From Promineifilum sp019695075 (GTDB lineage: Bacteria; Chloroflexota; Anaerolineae; Promineifilales; Promineifilaceae), in assembly GCA_026129185.1 (NCBI GenBank), contig JAHCIO010000006.1, positions 1 to 64,000 of the forward strand: a stretch of DNA of 64,000 nt, given 5' to 3'. The notes beneath the pieces were generated by a model, which saw only the letters and a program-made list of their open reading frames with translations, did no database searches and was not told the DNA's origin. Position numbers and translations under genes: made by a program. Shown piece by piece: positions 62,734 through 64,000 of the stretch (position 1 is the first letter of the stretch; every line of letters begins with the position of its first letter).

Positions 62734-64000
62734 CCGGGAACGGGAGGCGGCCGAGATGGCGCGGGCAGCCTATCTGCTGGGCGACGTCGGCCGCTTTTCC
62801 CATCACGTCATCGGCCTGCCGCTCTATGACTACCAGATCGCCCCGCTGCGGGCGGTCGTCGAGTCCGTGCTGCGCCGGCGCGGACGCGAGTTCCTGCTGG
62901 TCTTCCCGCGCCAGTCGGGCAAAAACGAGGCCGTGGCCCAGTTGCTCGTCTACCTGCTGACTCTTTTGCAGCGGGCGGGCGGCCAGATGGTCTACGGCGC
63001 GGTGGGCGACGGCCTGGGGCGGGGGATGCGGCGGCTGGAGCAGCGGCTCGACACGCCCTGGACGCGCGGCCAGTGGCGGCGCGAGGCGCGGCCGGCGCGC
63101 TATACGCTCGGCCGGGCGGCGGTCGTCTTCCTGAGCAGCCACCCCGGCGCCGCCAGCCGCGGCGAGACGGCCGACCACCTGCTGGTCATCGACGAGGCAC
63201 AAGACCAGGACGCAGCCCACATCGAATCCGTCTTCACGCCCATGCGCGCCGCTCGCAACGCCACTGCCATTTACCTGGGCACGGTGCGGCAGACGGCCGA
63301 CTTCCTGTGGGTCAAGAAGGGCGAGTTGGAAAGCGCCACGGCCGCCGACGGCATCCAGCGCGTCTTCCTGGTCGAGCCGGACACGGTGGCGGCCGAGAAC
63401 GCCACCTATGGCGCGTTTTTGGCCGAGCAGGTGCGGCGCTACGGTCGCAACCACCCCATCGTGGCCGCGGAGTACTTCCTGGAGCCGCACGACGGCCGCG
63501 GCGGCCTGTTCCCGGAGTGGCGGCTGGCGCTGATGCGCGGCGGCCACTCCCGCCTGCGCGCGCCGCGGCCGGACGAGCGCTACGTGGCCGCCATTGACCT
63601 GGCCGGACAGGACGAGGCGGGGGCGAGCGAGGCGACGCTGCGCAACCCCGGCCGCGACTACACCGTGGCGACAATCTTCCGCGTGGTCGAGACGGCCGAC
63701 GAAGGCGGCCCGGCCTACGAGGCCGTTGATGTGCTTATTGACCACGGCTCGCGCCACTTCCAGGCCGCGCCTGGCCAGCCGCGGCTGGCCGACATGCTGC
63801 TGGCATACCTGCGCCACTGGGCGGTCGCGCATACCATCATCGACGCGTCGGGCGTGGGTCAGGGATTGGCCGACTGGCTGAGCGACCGGCTGGGCGCGGG
63901 CGGCGTGACGGCCTTCCAGTTGGGCGGAGCGACGGCCAAGGCGCGGCTGGGCAGCGACTTCCTGGCGCTGATCGACACCGGCCGCTTTCGCTACTGGGCC
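62717..64000 (+). CDS. Phage-type terminase large subunit (partial)
   Basis: The first 428 residues of a longer gene, cut exactly by the window end. The ATPase part has a Walker A-like FPRQSGKN (63-70), as in many large terminases, and a Walker B LLVIDEAQDQD (155-165). The nuclease part begins with VAAIDLAGQDE (290-300; likely metal-binding Asp) and IIDASGVGQGL (374-384). Large terminases package DNA into phage capsids. It may belong to a prophage, a gene-transfer agent or a domesticated relic. Codon use matches the host. Confidence 0.88.
   Translation, partial: MASTSSREREAAEMARAAYLLGDVGRFSHHVIGLPLYDYQIAPLRAVVESVLRRRGREFLLVFPRQSGKNEAVAQLLVYLLTLLQRAGGQMVYGAVGDGLGRGMRRLEQRLDTPWTRGQWRREARPARYTLGRAAVVFLSSHPGAASRGETADHLLVIDEAQDQDAAHIESVFTPMRAARNATAIYLGTVRQTADFLWVKKGELESATAADGIQRVFLVEPDTVAAENATYGAFLAEQVRRYGRNHPIVAAEYFLEPHDGRGGLFPEWRLALMRGGHSRLRAPRPDERYVAAIDLAGQDEAGASEATLRNPGRDYTVATIFRVVETADEGGPAYEAVDVLIDHGSRHFQAAPGQPRLADMLLAYLRHWAVAHTIIDASGVGQGLADWLSDRLGAGGVTAFQLGGATAKARLGSDFLALIDTGRFRYWA

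Overview
The window is one continuous stretch of a high-GC bacterial chromosome, most likely from the Chloroflexota (an Anaerolineae- or Caldilineae-like lineage). The pointers are a Chlor_Arch_YYY / TIGR03663 membrane-protein cluster (a pairing described mainly from Chloroflexi and some Archaea), an rpmG-tRNA-Trp-secE-nusG-rplK-rplA-rplJ-rplL run, GTG/TTG starts and abundant heptanucleotide repeats. This is inference; there is no rRNA to confirm it.

Layout. 1-3.9 kb: translation/secretion block (L33, tRNA-Trp, SecE, NusG, L11, L1, L10, L7/L12), with an L10-leader attenuator before rplJ and a strong terminator after rplL, so rpoBC does not follow. 4-6.5 kb: Maf, a TPR-like membrane protein and a beta-propeller lipoprotein. 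6.7-15.1 kb: a complete phosphate regulon on the minus strand (phoB-phoR-pstS-pstC-pstA-pstB-phoU). Its PstA carries a PstS-like phosphate-binding domain, in circularly permuted order, inside its first extracytoplasmic loop, and a six-repeat Pho box with 11-bp period precedes pstS. 15.2-19 kb: tex, a Mut7-C RNase-like protein, and a Phd/PIN toxin-antitoxin pair. 19-26.5 kb: a fused Fe-S/molybdopterin dehydrogenase, a membrane protein, a lipoprotein and a DnaE-type polymerase. 26.5-33.1 kb: a tightly packed plus-strand run with selA, tsaD, an orphan histidine kinase, an AlaX-type editing protein and a Crp/Fnr regulator. 33.3-48.3 kb: four very large membrane proteins related to GT39/PMT glycosyltransferases, with an ECF sigma/anti-sigma pair among them, probably a surface-glycosylation locus. 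48.4-58.2 kb: SufE, polyprenyl synthase, xpt-guaA, two paralogous membrane proteins, HyuA and a triple-PA14 secreted protein. 58.4-62 kb: an EF-G paralogue and a polymer-forming membrane protein. 62.2-64 kb: a small Cys-rich protein and a phage-type terminase large subunit cut by the window end.

Two repeat systems run through everything. One is heptanucleotide tandem repeats, usually as two arms of opposite orientation. They sit between genes, over stop codons, and are even translated inside two paralogous membrane proteins at equivalent loops. The other is a 23-nt REP-like element (GTAG foot plus an 8-3-8 hairpin) seen four times, once directly abutting the tRNA-Trp gene where it acts as its terminator.

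The strongest novelty candidates are the permuted PstS-in-PstA fusion with its Pho box, the repeat-tolerant loops of the YYY proteins, and the GTAG REP family.
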